A DNA stretch of 64,000 bases from NCBI GenBank assembly GCA_019187105.1, contig JABAQM010000001.1, positions 1,116,001 through 1,180,000 of the forward strand, in the 5' to 3' direction. Origin of the DNA: Fimbriimonadaceae bacterium. Its GTDB lineage: Bacteria > Armatimonadota > Fimbriimonadia > Fimbriimonadales > Fimbriimonadaceae. The notes beneath the pieces are model-generated. The model was given only the letters and a program-made list of their open reading frames with translations, searched no databases and was not told the origin of the DNA. Each line of letters opens with the position of its first letter. The first letter of the stretch is position 1. The position numbers were made by a program, and so were the translations under genes. Shown here piece by piece: positions 1 to 11,851 of this stretch.

Positions 1-453
1 GATGTCGCGGAGCTCAGCTCGACGCTGGTCGGCGTCTGCCTGGGAGGCGGACTCTCGGTTGCAATCCAGGTCGGTGACGGGGCAACCGTTTATGCCAATG
101 GCGACGGATTCGATGTGGCCATGTGGCCGCTCCAGTCGGAATTCGTCAACGAGACGACGTTTCTAACGTCGCCCCAGGCGCCCGAAAGAGTGCAGGTTCG
201 ACCGTTCGAGCACGAACCGGATTCGGTGTTCCTCTTCTCGGACGGGTTGCAGTACCTGCTGCTCGACTTCTCGAACAAGGTGGTCCACGCGCCGTTCTTT
301 GCCGCCGTCCAGGCGCGAATGATCGATCAGGAGCCAGGCGAATCCGCGGCAATCAACCGCTGGTTGGAAGCCACCCTTTCATCGCCGGCGGTGACGTCCC
401 GGTCCGATGACGACACGTCGCTCATCGTGCTGCAGCGGAAAGCCACGCCATGA
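1..453 (+). CDS. PP2C-family protein phosphatase, C-terminal part (5' end outside window)
   Basis: The frame is open from the first base and ends in TGA. Its residues include VGDGATVY, a variant of the PP2C metal-binding VGDSR-type strand, and near the end SDDDTSLIVL, which matches the terminal DDxT motif of PP2C phosphatases. These enzymes are metal-dependent Ser/Thr phosphatases. The gene overlaps the next one, a kinase, by 4 bp (ATGA), so the pair is probably translationally coupled. The same pairing occurs in the YegK/YegI and TerY-P type phosphatase-kinase sets; a VWA protein might lie upstream but is not in view. At least the N-terminal catalytic Asp motifs are missing because of the window edge. 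Confidence 0.75.
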   Translation, partial: DVAELSSTLVGVCLGGGLSVAIQVGDGATVYANGDGFDVAMWPLQSEFVNETTFLTSPQAPERVQVRPFEHEPDSVFLFSDGLQYLLLDFSNKVVHAPFFAAVQARMIDQEPGESAAINRWLEATLSSPAVTSRSDDDTSLIVLQRKATP

Positions 454-2537
454 GCGAGTACACCTCGAGCCGCTACATGGGTGATGCCGAAACCTATGAG
501 CCGCATGCCCGCATCGGCGAGGGAGGCGAGGGTCGGGTGTTCTCGCTGCGCAGCCACAAAGACCTGGTTCTCAAGCTCTACAAAGACTTGGATTCGAACC
601 AGCGACTTCGGATCGAGGGACTTGTCTCCCGCCAGTCCGAGAAGCTCCGGCGGGCAGCTGCATGGCCGATCGACTTCGTCCGCGATCCCGGGGGCAACTC
701 GGCCGGGTTTGTGATGGAGTACCTGAAGGACTACCGACCCCTTTACTCCATCTACCAAGTCAAGTCCCGGATGCAGACGCTGCCGGACAGGAACTTCCAG
801 TTTATGGTCCGGGTCGCCCGCAACCTCGCCACTTGCGTCCATTTCGTCCACGAAGACGGCCTCGTAATCGGTGACCTCAATGAGTCGAACGTCATGGTCG
901 CCGCCAACGCGATGGTCAAGCTGATCGACTCCGACAGCTTCCAGATCGATATCGGAGGGCAAACCATCCTGTGTGAGGTCGCCAAGGCGGAGCTGCTCGC
1001 ACCGGAACTTCATGGCGTGAGACTGGATACGACGCCACGGATTCAGAACAACGACCTGTTCCCCCTTGCCGTACTCATCTTTCAGGCCCTGGTATTCGGA
1101 CGCCATCCCTTTGCGGGCAAACCCAAGGATCACCAGGAGGTGAGCCTCGAGGATGCGATCCGGGAGGGCCATTACGTCTTCACGAAGCGTCGGGAGATAC
1201 CGCTCGATCCCCCCGCTGGGATCAGCCTTGACTGGCTGCCGGAGGAGATCAGGGAGCTGTTCGAACGCGCATTCGACCGAAGCGAACCCCTGAGGCCCTC
1301 GGCGCTTGAATGGTTTGAGGCACTGCAGCGACTGGAGTCCTCGTTGGTTGTCTGCGACACGGAGTTGGCGCGCGACTCAGCGGTCACGACGGGGAATGCC
1401 GCCCACGTGCATTGGAGCGGCGTGGACCACTGCCCATGGTGCGAGATGGAAGGCCGTTGGCGGTTTTCGCTGTTCGGATCCCGTACGTTATCGGCCCCTG
1501 ACGATCTGCTTGCCGAATCAGCAAGCCTGAAGGAGCTTATTGACACCATTCAGGCAGTGCCCTTGCCGGACCTCGATCCCTCACCGGTCCTCGCGAATGA
1601 ATTGCCAAAGCCCTTTGGCGCCAACGACGTGCTCGCGAGTATTGCCGTCGCATCATGGCCCCTCTCGATCACCCTCCTGACCACGATTGGCAACCAGGTA
1701 TGGACGCTTCCGTGGGCGATCGTTGCCGGTGCCGCTCTGCCCTTTGGCTTGACGGGCTGGCTGACGTGGCGATCGACTGAGCGCTGGCGCGAAACGCGGC
1801 GATATCGGGCGGTCCTTCGTCGGTTGGAGCCCTTCTTCGATCGCTGGCAAAGGCTGGCCGACCGAGACCTCTATCAAAAGAAGCTCGACCACTACCAGGG
1901 ATTGATCAAGAAGTATCAGGACGTCAACCGGCGCATGGAGCTGGAACGGTTTGCCGTGTTTCGCAAGATGTACCAGCCCGAAATCCGGCGCTTCCTGTCG
2001 TCGTATTCGATCTTGGTGGCCGACGTGGAAACGACCGGCAATCTCCTTCGCTCCGACCTCTATGAGAGGGGTCTTCGTACCGCCGCCGATGTCGATGAGA
2101 CAACCCTCGCCCGCATTCCGGGCAGCCGGGCTTATAGCAAGGAACTGATCAAGTGGCGCGAGAATCTGGAGATGGCGTACTGGGCGACGTCGGCGAATGC
2201 GATCCCAAACGCCGATGAACGCCGACTGCGCAACGAAGCGTTTCGCGAGCAGCAAGCGATTGTCCAGGAACTGCGAGAGGCGCCCGAGGAGTTGAAGCGG
2301 CTCGGTGAGGAGCTGCGGCGCGAGCAGGACTTTCTCCTGGGAGAAATGGCGGAGGATCTTGCCGCGGCGAGGGCGATCATCAAGCACTTCCAGAAGGAAG
2401 AGAGCCAGCTCAAGCTCGACATCTTCGGCAGGCACAGCTACAACCTGCCGGGACCGCCCCCATTAGCCGAGGCCAACCTTGCTTATGAGCTGCCCCCCGA
2501 AACCGCATCGGAGCAGCAAGTCCGCCAGCGGTCGTAA
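450..2537 (+). CDS. Membrane-anchored Ser/Thr kinase-like protein with helix-hairpin-helix region (YegI-like)
   Basis: This 695-residue protein starts with a kinase domain: glycine loop IGEGGEGRVF at about 22-31, ATP-binding Lys at about 42, a catalytic-loop equivalent GDLNESN at 141-147 (Asp142, Asn147) and a DSDSF metal site at 160-164 in place of DFG. The HRD motif is replaced by IGD, as in the YegI/COG4248 class. Two hydrophobic segments lie at about 390-450, followed by a charged helical region and a helix-hairpin-helix-like stretch (ADVDETTLARIPGSRAYS) near 550-570, then a coiled coil. It probably phosphorylates a partner that the preceding PP2C protein dephosphorylates; the target is unknown. 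The start overlaps the phosphatase stop (ATGA). Confidence 0.8.
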   Translation: MSEYTSSRYMGDAETYEPHARIGEGGEGRVFSLRSHKDLVLKLYKDLDSNQRLRIEGLVSRQSEKLRRAAAWPIDFVRDPGGNSAGFVMEYLKDYRPLYSIYQVKSRMQTLPDRNFQFMVRVARNLATCVHFVHEDGLVIGDLNESNVMVAANAMVKLIDSDSFQIDIGGQTILCEVAKAELLAPELHGVRLDTTPRIQNNDLFPLAVLIFQALVFGRHPFAGKPKDHQEVSLEDAIREGHYVFTKRREIPLDPPAGISLDWLPEEIRELFERAFDRSEPLRPSALEWFEALQRLESSLVVCDTELARDSAVTTGNAAHVHWSGVDHCPWCEMEGRWRFSLFGSRTLSAPDDLLAESASLKELIDTIQAVPLPDLDPSPVLANELPKPFGANDVLASIAVASWPLSITLLTTIGNQVWTLPWAIVAGAALPFGLTGWLTWRSTERWRETRRYRAVLRRLEPFFDRWQRLADRDLYQKKLDHYQGLIKKYQDVNRRMELERFAVFRKMYQPEIRRFLSSYSILVADVETTGNLLRSDLYERGLRTAADVDETTLARIPGSRAYSKELIKWRENLEMAYWATSANAIPNADERRLRNEAFREQQAIVQELREAPEELKRLGEELRREQDFLLGEMAEDLAAARAIIKHFQKEESQLKLDIFGRHSYNLPGPPPLAEANLAYELPPETASEQQVRQRS

Positions 2538-2557
2538 GCGTCGGTAGAATACGGCGC

Positions 2558-5013
<2,456 letters not shown>

Positions 5014-5017
<4 letters not shown>

Positions 5018-5985
5018 GCAAGGGCTGGACCCACCGGGACACCGGGCTGGCGATTCTGCTCGTCGGACTGCTCCTCTATGCCCGTTCCGTGGAGCCGAAC
5101 TTCGTCACGCTTCGGACCCAAACGCTGCTTGCCGGCCACATCTGGGAACTGGCGCTGATCTGCCTGCCGATGCTCCTGATCATCGTGACGGGCGGCATCG
5201 ACCTCTCGGTGGGGGCGATGGTCGCGCTGGCCGCTGTCACCCTCGGGCTGCTTCATGAGCGCGGCCTTCCCGTTGCCGTGGCGTGCGCTGCGGCCGTGGT
5301 GGCCGGCGGGCTGATGGGCTGGATCAATGGCAGGCTGATCGGAGGATTGCGCGTGCACCCGCTGATCGTCACCCTCGCGACGATGGCCGCCTTCAGGGGC
5401 GTCGCCGAGGGACTCAGCCGGGCCAGAGCGATCAGCGGCTATCCCGACGGCTTCCTGCGGATGTCGACCAAGACCTTTCTGGGCCTCACCGGTCCAGGCT
5501 GGCTCTTCGTCGCCATCCTCATTCTTGCAGGCTACGTCCTGACGAGATCCGTCATGGGCAGATGGCTGATCGCGCTCGGCACCGAGGAACGCGCCACCCG
5601 ATTCTCCGGAATTCCCGTCGACCGCCTGAAGACCTGGCTGTACACCGCATGCGGCGCGGTCTGCGGTCTCGCCGCGATCATTCTCGTTTCCCGCAACAAC
5701 ACGGCCAAGGCCGACCTCGCCGTCGGTATGGAGCTCGAGGCGATCACGGTCGTCGTGCTCGGTGGGGCCAACATCAACGGAGGCTCTGGCTCTATCGCGG
5801 GCACCGTCTTGGCCCTGTTCCTCGTGCATTTGACTCGCGAGTTCGTCAGCTGGCATTGGAAGCAGAGCGAGATCATCCTCATCGTGATGGGGGCCTTGCT
5901 CCTCGGCTCGGTCGCCTTCCAGCGACTCATCGAATCCAGAAATCGGGTAGCTTCGGCAAAAGCCGGCGGCACCACCCATGCTTAA
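5014..5985 (+). CDS. Sugar ABC transporter permease, RbsC/RhaQ class
   Basis: The GTG at 5014 overlaps the TGA of the preceding fusion gene (GTGA) and gives a 323-residue protein of normal family length. An ATG in the same frame further upstream would lie inside the previous gene and is not needed. The protein is almost wholly hydrophobic, with the branched-chain/ribose permease signature TGGIDLSVGAMVAL near residue 65 and GGANINGGSG near 250. With the permease half of the fusion protein it would form the heterodimeric membrane channel. It overlaps the binding-protein gene by 8 bp, so the three genes form one operon. Confidence 0.9.
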
Positions 5986-7018
5986 GTTCACCACTCTCTT
6001 TCTCTTGGCGATCGCCCTCATCGGTTGCGGCGACACGAGTGCCTCGACTACCGACCCGTCCACCGGGACGAAAACGGCGACAACCGTTGCGCCCGGCAAG
6101 AAAATCACGGTCTGCATGCTGCCGAAGAAGAAGGGAGTTCCCTACTTCACGAGCTGCTCGGAAGGCGCGATGGAAGCGGCGAAGGAGCTTGGCAACGTCG
6201 AGCTGATCTATGACGGGCCGACCAGCGGCGATGCCGCCGACGCCGTGAAGTTCATCGACCAATGGATGGCCCAGGGGGTGGACGTGATCGCGGTATCGCC
6301 GAACGATCCGGCCGTTCTCGGTCCGGCCATGAAGCGCGCGCGCGATGCCGGGATCAAGGTCATCACGTGGGACGCCGATGCCGCCGCCGACACCCGTGAA
6401 TTCATGGTGAACCAGGCCACCGCGCAGGACATCGGCTATGCGCTCGTCGACACGATGGCCAAGAACCTGGGTGGCGACACCGCTGCCGGCGAGGTCGCGA
6501 TCGTTACCGCCGCTCTGACCGCCGCCAACCAGAACGAGTGGATGAAGCACATGAACGAGCGGCTGACCACGAAGTATCCGGGGCTGAAGCTCGTGGCGAC
6601 CAAGCCCAGCAACGAAGACCAGAAGCTCGCCTTCAGCGTCTCCCAGGACTTGATGAAGGCGTATCCCGGGCTCAAGGGGATCTTCGCGATCTCTTCGGTA
6701 GCCTTCCCCGGCGCGGCCGAAGCGATCAAGCAGGCGGGCAAATCGGGCCAGGTCCAGGTAACCGGCCTGGCCACGCCCAACGACATGCGCTCGTTCGTCG
6801 AGGACGGCGTGGTGGAGTCGGTGGTGCTCTGGAACACCAAGGACCTTGGCTACCTGACCGTTTATGCCGCCCGCGCCCTCGTCGATGGCGATTTGAAGGC
6901 GGGAACGACGTCGCTGAAGGCGGGCCGTTTGGGCGACAAGCAGGTCGCCGGCGACAACGTCCTTCTCGGCGGCATCATGGTCTTCGACAAGTCGAACATC
7001 GCGCAGCACAACTTCTAA
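5978..7018 (+). CDS. Sugar-binding lipoprotein of the ABC importer, RhaS/LsrB-like
   Basis: The 346-residue protein begins with a lipoprotein signal (lipobox LIGC, Cys17), so it should be tethered to the outer face of the inner membrane. It is a type I periplasmic binding protein (Periplasmic_binding_4). The text YDGPTS, QGVDVIAVSPNDP, VITWDAD, AANQNEW and VTGLATPNDM follows the pattern I recall for rhamnose-binding RhaS and autoinducer-2-binding LsrB. I favour L-rhamnose because the far end of the window carries a rhamnulokinase-like operon, but this is inference. The last codons of the gene (IAQHNF and stop) are duplicated at 13887-13909 as part of a dispersed repeat. Confidence 0.85.
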   Translation: MLKFTTLFLLAIALIGCGDTSASTTDPSTGTKTATTVAPGKKITVCMLPKKKGVPYFTSCSEGAMEAAKELGNVELIYDGPTSGDAADAVKFIDQWMAQGVDVIAVSPNDPAVLGPAMKRARDAGIKVITWDADAAADTREFMVNQATAQDIGYALVDTMAKNLGGDTAAGEVAIVTAALTAANQNEWMKHMNERLTTKYPGLKLVATKPSNEDQKLAFSVSQDLMKAYPGLKGIFAISSVAFPGAAEAIKQAGKSGQVQVTGLATPNDMRSFVEDGVVESVVLWNTKDLGYLTVYAARALVDGDLKAGTTSLKAGRLGDKQVAGDNVLLGGIMVFDKSNIAQHNF

Positions 7019-7356
7019 GCAGGTCGGCGGTCGTCTGATCCGGTCGTGGCCGAGTCCGCGTCGGAGGGTGATTCCGGACGAGCAGACGAGGCCTGATCTA
7101 GAGCAGATGAGGCCTGATCCAGAGCAAATGAGGCCTGATCCAGAGCAGATGAGGCCTGATCTAGGGCAGACGAGGCCTGATCCAGAGCAGATGGGGCCTG
7201 ATCCAGAGCAGATGAGGCCTGATCCAGAGCAGATGGGGCCTGATCCAGAGCAGATGAGGCCTGATCTAGAGCAGATGAGGCCTGATCTGCTTTAGAATTA
7301 CTGCGCAATAATGTTGCAGACACGTTCAAAAGCGGTACAAGCGTCTACAATTCCCC
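6997..7356. repeat. Dispersed repeat element, copy A, with a 21-bp tandem core
   Basis: The left block (6997-7053) matches 13887-13943 at about 55 of 57 positions, and the right block (7303-7356) matches 14187-14240 at about 50 of 54. Between them, from about 7081 to 7290, lie roughly ten 21-bp units of the type GATGAGGCCTGATCCAGAGC(A). The left block begins inside the 3' end of the binding-protein gene. On the minus strand an ORF with a TTG start (7329 to 7015) reads a heptad repeat around ALDQASS between a conserved MNVSATLLR start and a DSATTGS..DRRPA end. Whether it is translated is unclear, because conservation continues beyond both ends of the ORF. The rest of the gap to 7476 shows no gene. 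Confidence 0.8.
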
Positions 7357-7476
7357 CCTCCTTGTTCCATTCCGATGGCATGAGGAGGGAGTTAGGGGGT
7401 GGAGCTCCTGAGGGCTGCGAAGCACGAAGAAATCTGACGCAATCGTGGCGAACACGAGATTCGCAGTCCCGAGAAG

Positions 7477-8718
7477 CTAGAAGAACTCTTCGAGACGAAC
7501 GGCTGCTTGGCGACGCGCATCGGTCGACTGGTCAAGGAAGTCTGCACATAACTCCACTCCGCGCCGATCGCCAACCGATTCGTAACGCGCCTTGGCCCGC
7601 TTGATGGCGGCCTCAGCATCCGGCTGCCGACCAGCCGTCCGATGCACAGAAGCGATCTGCATCAACGTCGCCGCCTGCCACCGCGGATGCCCTTGCCGCG
7701 ACCAATACGCCAGACAATCTTCCAATTCGCGAAGGGCTAAATCGAAGTTGCCTTCATCTCGCGCCAAGAGCGCGCGCAACGCCCTTATGTCGACGTGAAT
7801 CGCCTCTTGCGGTTTGTCTTTCAGGGTTCGACTGGCGACGTCGTACCATCGGCGGCTTTCCGCCAAGTCGCTCTGTACTGCCGCAACAGAACCCAACCCG
7901 CGCGCGGCCATGGCGACGCCGCTAGGGGCGAGGGTTTTGCGGAACCCTTCGATGCTTTTGAGGAGGTGCTCCTCGGCGTCATCAAGGCGGCCTAGTCGGG
8001 CTTCGGCGACACCCAGGTTTTCAAAGAGGAACGCCCGGGCATTCTCCTGGTTGTACGGCGCGGCAATCGAGAGGGCTTCCTTGAAGCAGTCCACTGCTTT
8101 GGCAAGGTCGCCCTGTGCGGCATGGATCTGGCCCTGGAGGCCGATAGACTCCACCATCGCGTTCGCGTCCCAATCAGCCCTGGACATTTCAACCGCTTGT
8201 TGGATGTAGCGTCGGGCGGAGACGTAGTTGGCACCGTTGTAGGCGGCACGCGCCTTCGCAAGGGTGGCATACCGGTTCACGCGAGCCGATTCGTGCACAC
8301 TTCGCGACCCTTGGATCGCCAAGCCGACGACGACAACGACTAAGAGCGTAGCCAGAACGAACCAGGGGCGATTCCGGGAAGGGGTGGATGGGATGGGCGC
8401 CGCGAGTCCATCGGCGACCTCGGCTCCCTCTTTGTGCAACGGCTCGCAGTACCTATCCTCCCATCGGAGTCCCACATGCTTGAAGGCCGCCACCAAAACC
8501 GTCCGATCGTTTCCCTCCTGACGAGTGATCCTGTCCAGGGTGCTGATGCTGACGCCGAGCATGCCGGCCTTACGCGGCCGGGAAAGGCGACCTTCCAGCC
8601 CCATCGACTCCCACTCTTTGAGGCAGCGCAAATTGAGCTTTTCGAGAGCCTCATCGGTCAGGCGTACCGCCCGTTGGCGCCGATTGTTGCCATTTCCCAT
8701 CGACATCGACACCTTCAT
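7477..8718 (-). CDS. HTH-like N-terminus, single TM helix and TPR domain protein
   Basis: This 413-residue protein has three parts. Residues 1-90 contain a possible helix-turn-helix (GMLGVSISTLDRITRQEG), with wording like repressor-type DNA-binding domains. One clear TM helix follows at about 125-147 (LATLLVVVVVGLAI). Residues 160-400 carry TPR repeats (AQGDLAKAVDCFKEAL, ARLGRLDDAEEHLLKSIEGF). The layout suggests a membrane-anchored cytoplasmic DNA- or protein-binding head with an extracytoplasmic TPR scaffold; the function is unknown. Starts at 8718, 8706 and 8700 are all possible. It is divergent from the zinc-knuckle gene, with about 120 bp of shared upstream DNA. Confidence 0.7.
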   Translation of the reverse strand: MKVSMSMGNGNNRRQRAVRLTDEALEKLNLRCLKEWESMGLEGRLSRPRKAGMLGVSISTLDRITRQEGNDRTVLVAAFKHVGLRWEDRYCEPLHKEGAEVADGLAAPIPSTPSRNRPWFVLATLLVVVVVGLAIQGSRSVHESARVNRYATLAKARAAYNGANYVSARRYIQQAVEMSRADWDANAMVESIGLQGQIHAAQGDLAKAVDCFKEALSIAAPYNQENARAFLFENLGVAEARLGRLDDAEEHLLKSIEGFRKTLAPSGVAMAARGLGSVAAVQSDLAESRRWYDVASRTLKDKPQEAIHVDIRALRALLARDEGNFDLALRELEDCLAYWSRQGHPRWQAATLMQIASVHRTAGRQPDAEAAIKRAKARYESVGDRRGVELCADFLDQSTDARRQAAVRLEEFF

Positions 8719-8839
8719 TTTACGACGGCGATTCGAACTTGTTTGGCATGGTCCACCACGAATGTGGCTTATCTCACCCTATCTCAAACGCTGCCGGCTG
8801 TGATCCGTGTTACAACCTATCGTGTTCGGTACGGGCACC

Positions 8840-9823
8840 ATGATCTCCATGAAGAACCTCGCTCGATTAGCTTTGACGATGACGCTGGTCCTCACGCTGG
8901 CGTTTGTCTCAGAAACGAGGGGTCAAAGCGCCCCATTTAGGCCTTCCGCAACCGAGTCCGCCACGTGCTCCGCCTGTTACGGTTCGGGAAAGGGTATCTG
9001 CGGCATGTGCAACGGGACGGGTAAGGGGAACTGCTTGGAGTGCGTACTGCCCCCTCCCTATGGGGTGTGCAAGGCATGCCGTGGCACCAAGCAAGTGCCT
9101 TGCGTGCTGTGTGGAGCCAATGGTGCATCGTGCAGTGTCTGCGGTGGTTCGGGCCGAAGAATCCGCCGGTACACGGACGATGAAATCGAGAATCAGCGCC
9201 GATCGTGGCGATCGGGTGTTTTTTGGTCGGCTGAGAAAGCCCTGCAAGACGGCAAACCCAAGCTCGCCCTTGCCGAATACAAACTCCTCTTGGCGGAATT
9301 CCCCAGCGATCCCAGGGCAATGAATGGTAGTGGCCTGGCGTATTGGCACCTTGGCAACCGCAAACAGGCTAGGAAGATTTGGCAGGGCATGCTGCAGAGC
9401 GATCCGAAAGGCATCCTGGCGCCGGTTAACCTCGCCTGGGCCGACATCCAAGAACGCAAGAGCAAGTCGGCAATTCCCTATCTCCAGCGGGCCCTGAAGA
9501 TCGCTCCGAACGATGGCGACGACCTCTACTGGCTGGCCTTCGCCTATACCGACCTCAAGCAAGCCGAGCAAGCCTGCAAGGCTCTGCGCCGCTATATCTA
9601 TGACGCGGATGGCGATGGGCGCTTTGTCTGCTTCAAGCCCGACTTTGACCGAATCCGCAAGACCGAATCCTTCCGCAAACTGATGGCCGATAGTTTCGGT
9701 GTCGCCTATCGCAATGGTCGGGACTACGTAGCTTGCCGCGACTGTGACGGCTACGGCTTGGTGGGCGTACTGGCTCGCCAAGTTTGCAACCCCTGCGGCG
9801 GCAAGGGAGTGGTCGCGAAATAG
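8840..9823 (+). CDS. Secreted protein with DnaJ-type cysteine-rich zinc repeats and TPRs
   Basis: Starts at 8840 or 8849 both give a signal peptide ending near SETRGQS. Residues 45-110 hold repeated CxxCxGxG-type knuckles (CSACYGSGKG, CGMCNGTGKG, CKACRGTKQV, CSVCGGSG), the pattern of the DnaJ zinc-binding domain. TPR-like helices follow (KLALAEYKLLLAEFP, HLGNRKQARKIWQGML), and one last zinc pair (CRDCDGYG ... CNPCGGKG) closes the protein. There is no J domain. Such exported DnaJ-Cys/TPR proteins are probably scaffolds or redox/metal-binding factors; no specific function can be assigned. Between the start of the open frame at 8807 and 8840 nothing resembles a signal sequence, so the later starts are preferred. 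Confidence 0.75.
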   Translation: MISMKNLARLALTMTLVLTLAFVSETRGQSAPFRPSATESATCSACYGSGKGICGMCNGTGKGNCLECVLPPPYGVCKACRGTKQVPCVLCGANGASCSVCGGSGRRIRRYTDDEIENQRRSWRSGVFWSAEKALQDGKPKLALAEYKLLLAEFPSDPRAMNGSGLAYWHLGNRKQARKIWQGMLQSDPKGILAPVNLAWADIQERKSKSAIPYLQRALKIAPNDGDDLYWLAFAYTDLKQAEQACKALRRYIYDADGDGRFVCFKPDFDRIRKTESFRKLMADSFGVAYRNGRDYVACRDCDGYGLVGVLARQVCNPCGGKGVVAK

Positions 9824-9839
9824 GTAGCGCGCCTAGCAT

Positions 9840-11579
9840 ATGGCCCATCTAGAAACCAATCTTATGACTAACAACCTTATGAACGCAATTCAAAACCGTC
9901 GCTTAGCCGCCAACGAATCCACAACGAACAGCTGTCACCGGAGCGCCCTTCCGCGCATAGCCCTCCTGTCCCTTTTCTCGGTTGTGGTACTCGGCATACC
10001 GGTGTTCACCCATGGCCAGGCTGGCCCTCCTGCGGTCATGTGGGAATTCGAGCGTGTATACATCGTAGACCACAATACGATCAACACTACGGTCTTTGAT
10101 AAGGGCTATCCTGCTGCCTTCAGAATCGATCTAGGGTCCGAGGTGCAATGGTCGAATTCTGGGGTGAGTGAGAACAGAATCTTCTTCGAGGGTGCGTCTC
10201 TATCCGGGGGCTCGATTGGAGGACGTCTCGTCCTTGACGGGCTCGGTCGCGGGTTTCACTGGGTAAAACCCGGCAGATTCAACTATTGGTCAGGGGGCAC
10301 CGTAGGCTCAGCGAACTATCTCTATGTCCGACTGAACCCCGATGGCTCCCCCCCACCATTCCGCCTGGTAGGAGAAATCTCATCGGTGCTAATCGCTTCC
10401 GCAACGGAGTACCACAGTGCCGTAGCCCATGGCCCTGCACTTGATGGACACGGCGAGGCATTGCAGCCCGGAGGCGTACCTTCCGATACCTACACGATCG
10501 AGGTTGACATTTCCGATCCGAGTCGGTTGCGGGGGGCGTACTCCTTCTCCGAATATCCTGGTGCGCAATATGCCCGGCTTGCCCTGCAAGGACTTGTCGC
10601 GGACACGGAGGTTGCCAAGGGATATCCTCCCGGTGGAACGTCCGCGAGCGCCCTTGCGATGTTCTCTTGCGACCTGGAAGCATACATCGATGAAGGAGAC
10701 AAGCCTGTTGCAAAGATTGCGGAAACCCCCAATGGTTCGGTGACCGTTCTGCCTTCCCAGATCCAGCCGTCGGTCGAACTCACATCAGCATCCTATGACC
10801 CGGATAACCCTGGAACCGAGGTTGACCGGGGAATCATCGATTGGGAGTGGCGGATCGAGCGGCCGGATGGCTCTGAAGTGATACAAGAGGGTCCGCGGGT
10901 TACAGCTGCTTGGGACAAGGAAGGCGTTTACGAGGTAGAGCTAATGGTCACCGATGATGAGGGAATGATCGACGTCGTTACCGGCCAAGTGATAGTTATT
11001 GGTCCGACTCCCCGCATCGTCTCTTACGAGTACAACGCCTTCGAGTCGTTGCTGGCAGACAAGTTAGTGATCGAATATCGACTCGAGTTAAGAACCGACG
11101 ACGGCCGGAGTTTTGATAAGTTTCTTTCTCTGATCGATCTAGCCGAAGAACTACAGTGGCGGGAGCATCCTCCCTTGCCCTGGAATCAGTATCCGGGACA
11201 CAAGTGGCGAGATATTCTGCTCGATATGGGGGAACCCGAGGAGTTCTTGTTTGGCGGATGGGGATTCCTCGATGGTCACGGACTTTGGAATCACCTGTCG
11301 CCGGAGTTCGACTACTCGGCCGAGGCCGTAAGGGACGAGGTTATCCTAACCCAGCAGTATGTCTACCGAGCTCCTTGGACTGTTGTCGAGCGAGAGGCCA
11401 ATGAGATAGGGATCTATCCCCACGTTGAAAACGGGGGACCATTCGAGATCAAACATGAACTCTTACGGTTTTATGAGGTTCAGGTGCCGAAGTTCAAGTC
11501 GCTGTCTCATTGGGTTCTCAGGGTCTCAAAGCATTCGCCTTCCTGGTACCACCTCTATGCAACGGATTTCCCAAGGTAG
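9840..11579 (+). CDS. Exported protein with PKD-like domain
   Basis: The protein (579 residues from 9840; an ATG at 9864 is also possible) has an N-terminal hydrophobic helix LLSLFSVVVLGIPVF followed by AxA-like HGQA, consistent with export. Residues about 315-395 read like a PKD/immunoglobulin-like domain: YDPDNPG, IDWEWRIERPDGS, AAWDKEGVYEVELMVTDDEG. The first 300 and last 180 residues are not recognisable. It follows the zinc-knuckle gene by 16 bp in the same direction and may be co-transcribed. No anchor or PEP-CTERM is seen. It is probably an extracytoplasmic structural or binding protein. Confidence 0.65.
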   Translation: MAHLETNLMTNNLMNAIQNRRLAANESTTNSCHRSALPRIALLSLFSVVVLGIPVFTHGQAGPPAVMWEFERVYIVDHNTINTTVFDKGYPAAFRIDLGSEVQWSNSGVSENRIFFEGASLSGGSIGGRLVLDGLGRGFHWVKPGRFNYWSGGTVGSANYLYVRLNPDGSPPPFRLVGEISSVLIASATEYHSAVAHGPALDGHGEALQPGGVPSDTYTIEVDISDPSRLRGAYSFSEYPGAQYARLALQGLVADTEVAKGYPPGGTSASALAMFSCDLEAYIDEGDKPVAKIAETPNGSVTVLPSQIQPSVELTSASYDPDNPGTEVDRGIIDWEWRIERPDGSEVIQEGPRVTAAWDKEGVYEVELMVTDDEGMIDVVTGQVIVIGPTPRIVSYEYNAFESLLADKLVIEYRLELRTDDGRSFDKFLSLIDLAEELQWREHPPLPWNQYPGHKWRDILLDMGEPEEFLFGGWGFLDGHGLWNHLSPEFDYSAEAVRDEVILTQQYVYRAPWTVVEREANEIGIYPHVENGGPFEIKHELLRFYEVQVPKFKSLSHWVLRVSKHSPSWYHLYATDFPR

Positions 11580-11690
11580 ACAACCAAGAGGAGCAAAGCC
11601 CTGTAGGTGCGCAATTCCCGGTTCGCGGCGAAGCGTTCATGTGGTTTGCACGATCGCTCAACCCACCACCAACACCGACACGACTCCTGT

Positions 11691-11791
11691 CAGATTCCTC
11701 GTCGGGCGAAGACGCCCTCGCTCGGAATGACGAACCACGACCCCAAACCCCGCTCCGTCATTCCGAACGCCGTCCGCGGCGGAGGAATCTG
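11691..11791. repeat. Inverted repeat of REP-like units ending in GGAATGACG
   Basis: Arms 11691-11732 and 11756-11791 are imperfect reverse complements: the first runs from CAGATTCCTC to CTCGGAATGACG, the second from CGTCATTCCGAACG to GGAGGAATCTG. They can fold into a long hairpin in the gap between convergent genes, so they may serve as a bidirectional terminator. A third copy of the core GCGTTCGGAATGACG occurs at 30929-30943, suggesting a dispersed family. No ORF here is credible. Confidence 0.6.
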
Positions 11792-11851
11792 ACCGCAATC
11801 GGGCCTTGATCGCGGTTTGCCCCGGCTCCGGGAACCCGATATCCGGTATTC

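Noticed and set aside
7081-7290. Regular short repeats that look like a CRISPR array
   Set aside because: Units of 21 bp are contiguous with no unique spacers between them and no cas genes nearby; it is a tandem repeat inside the dispersed element.
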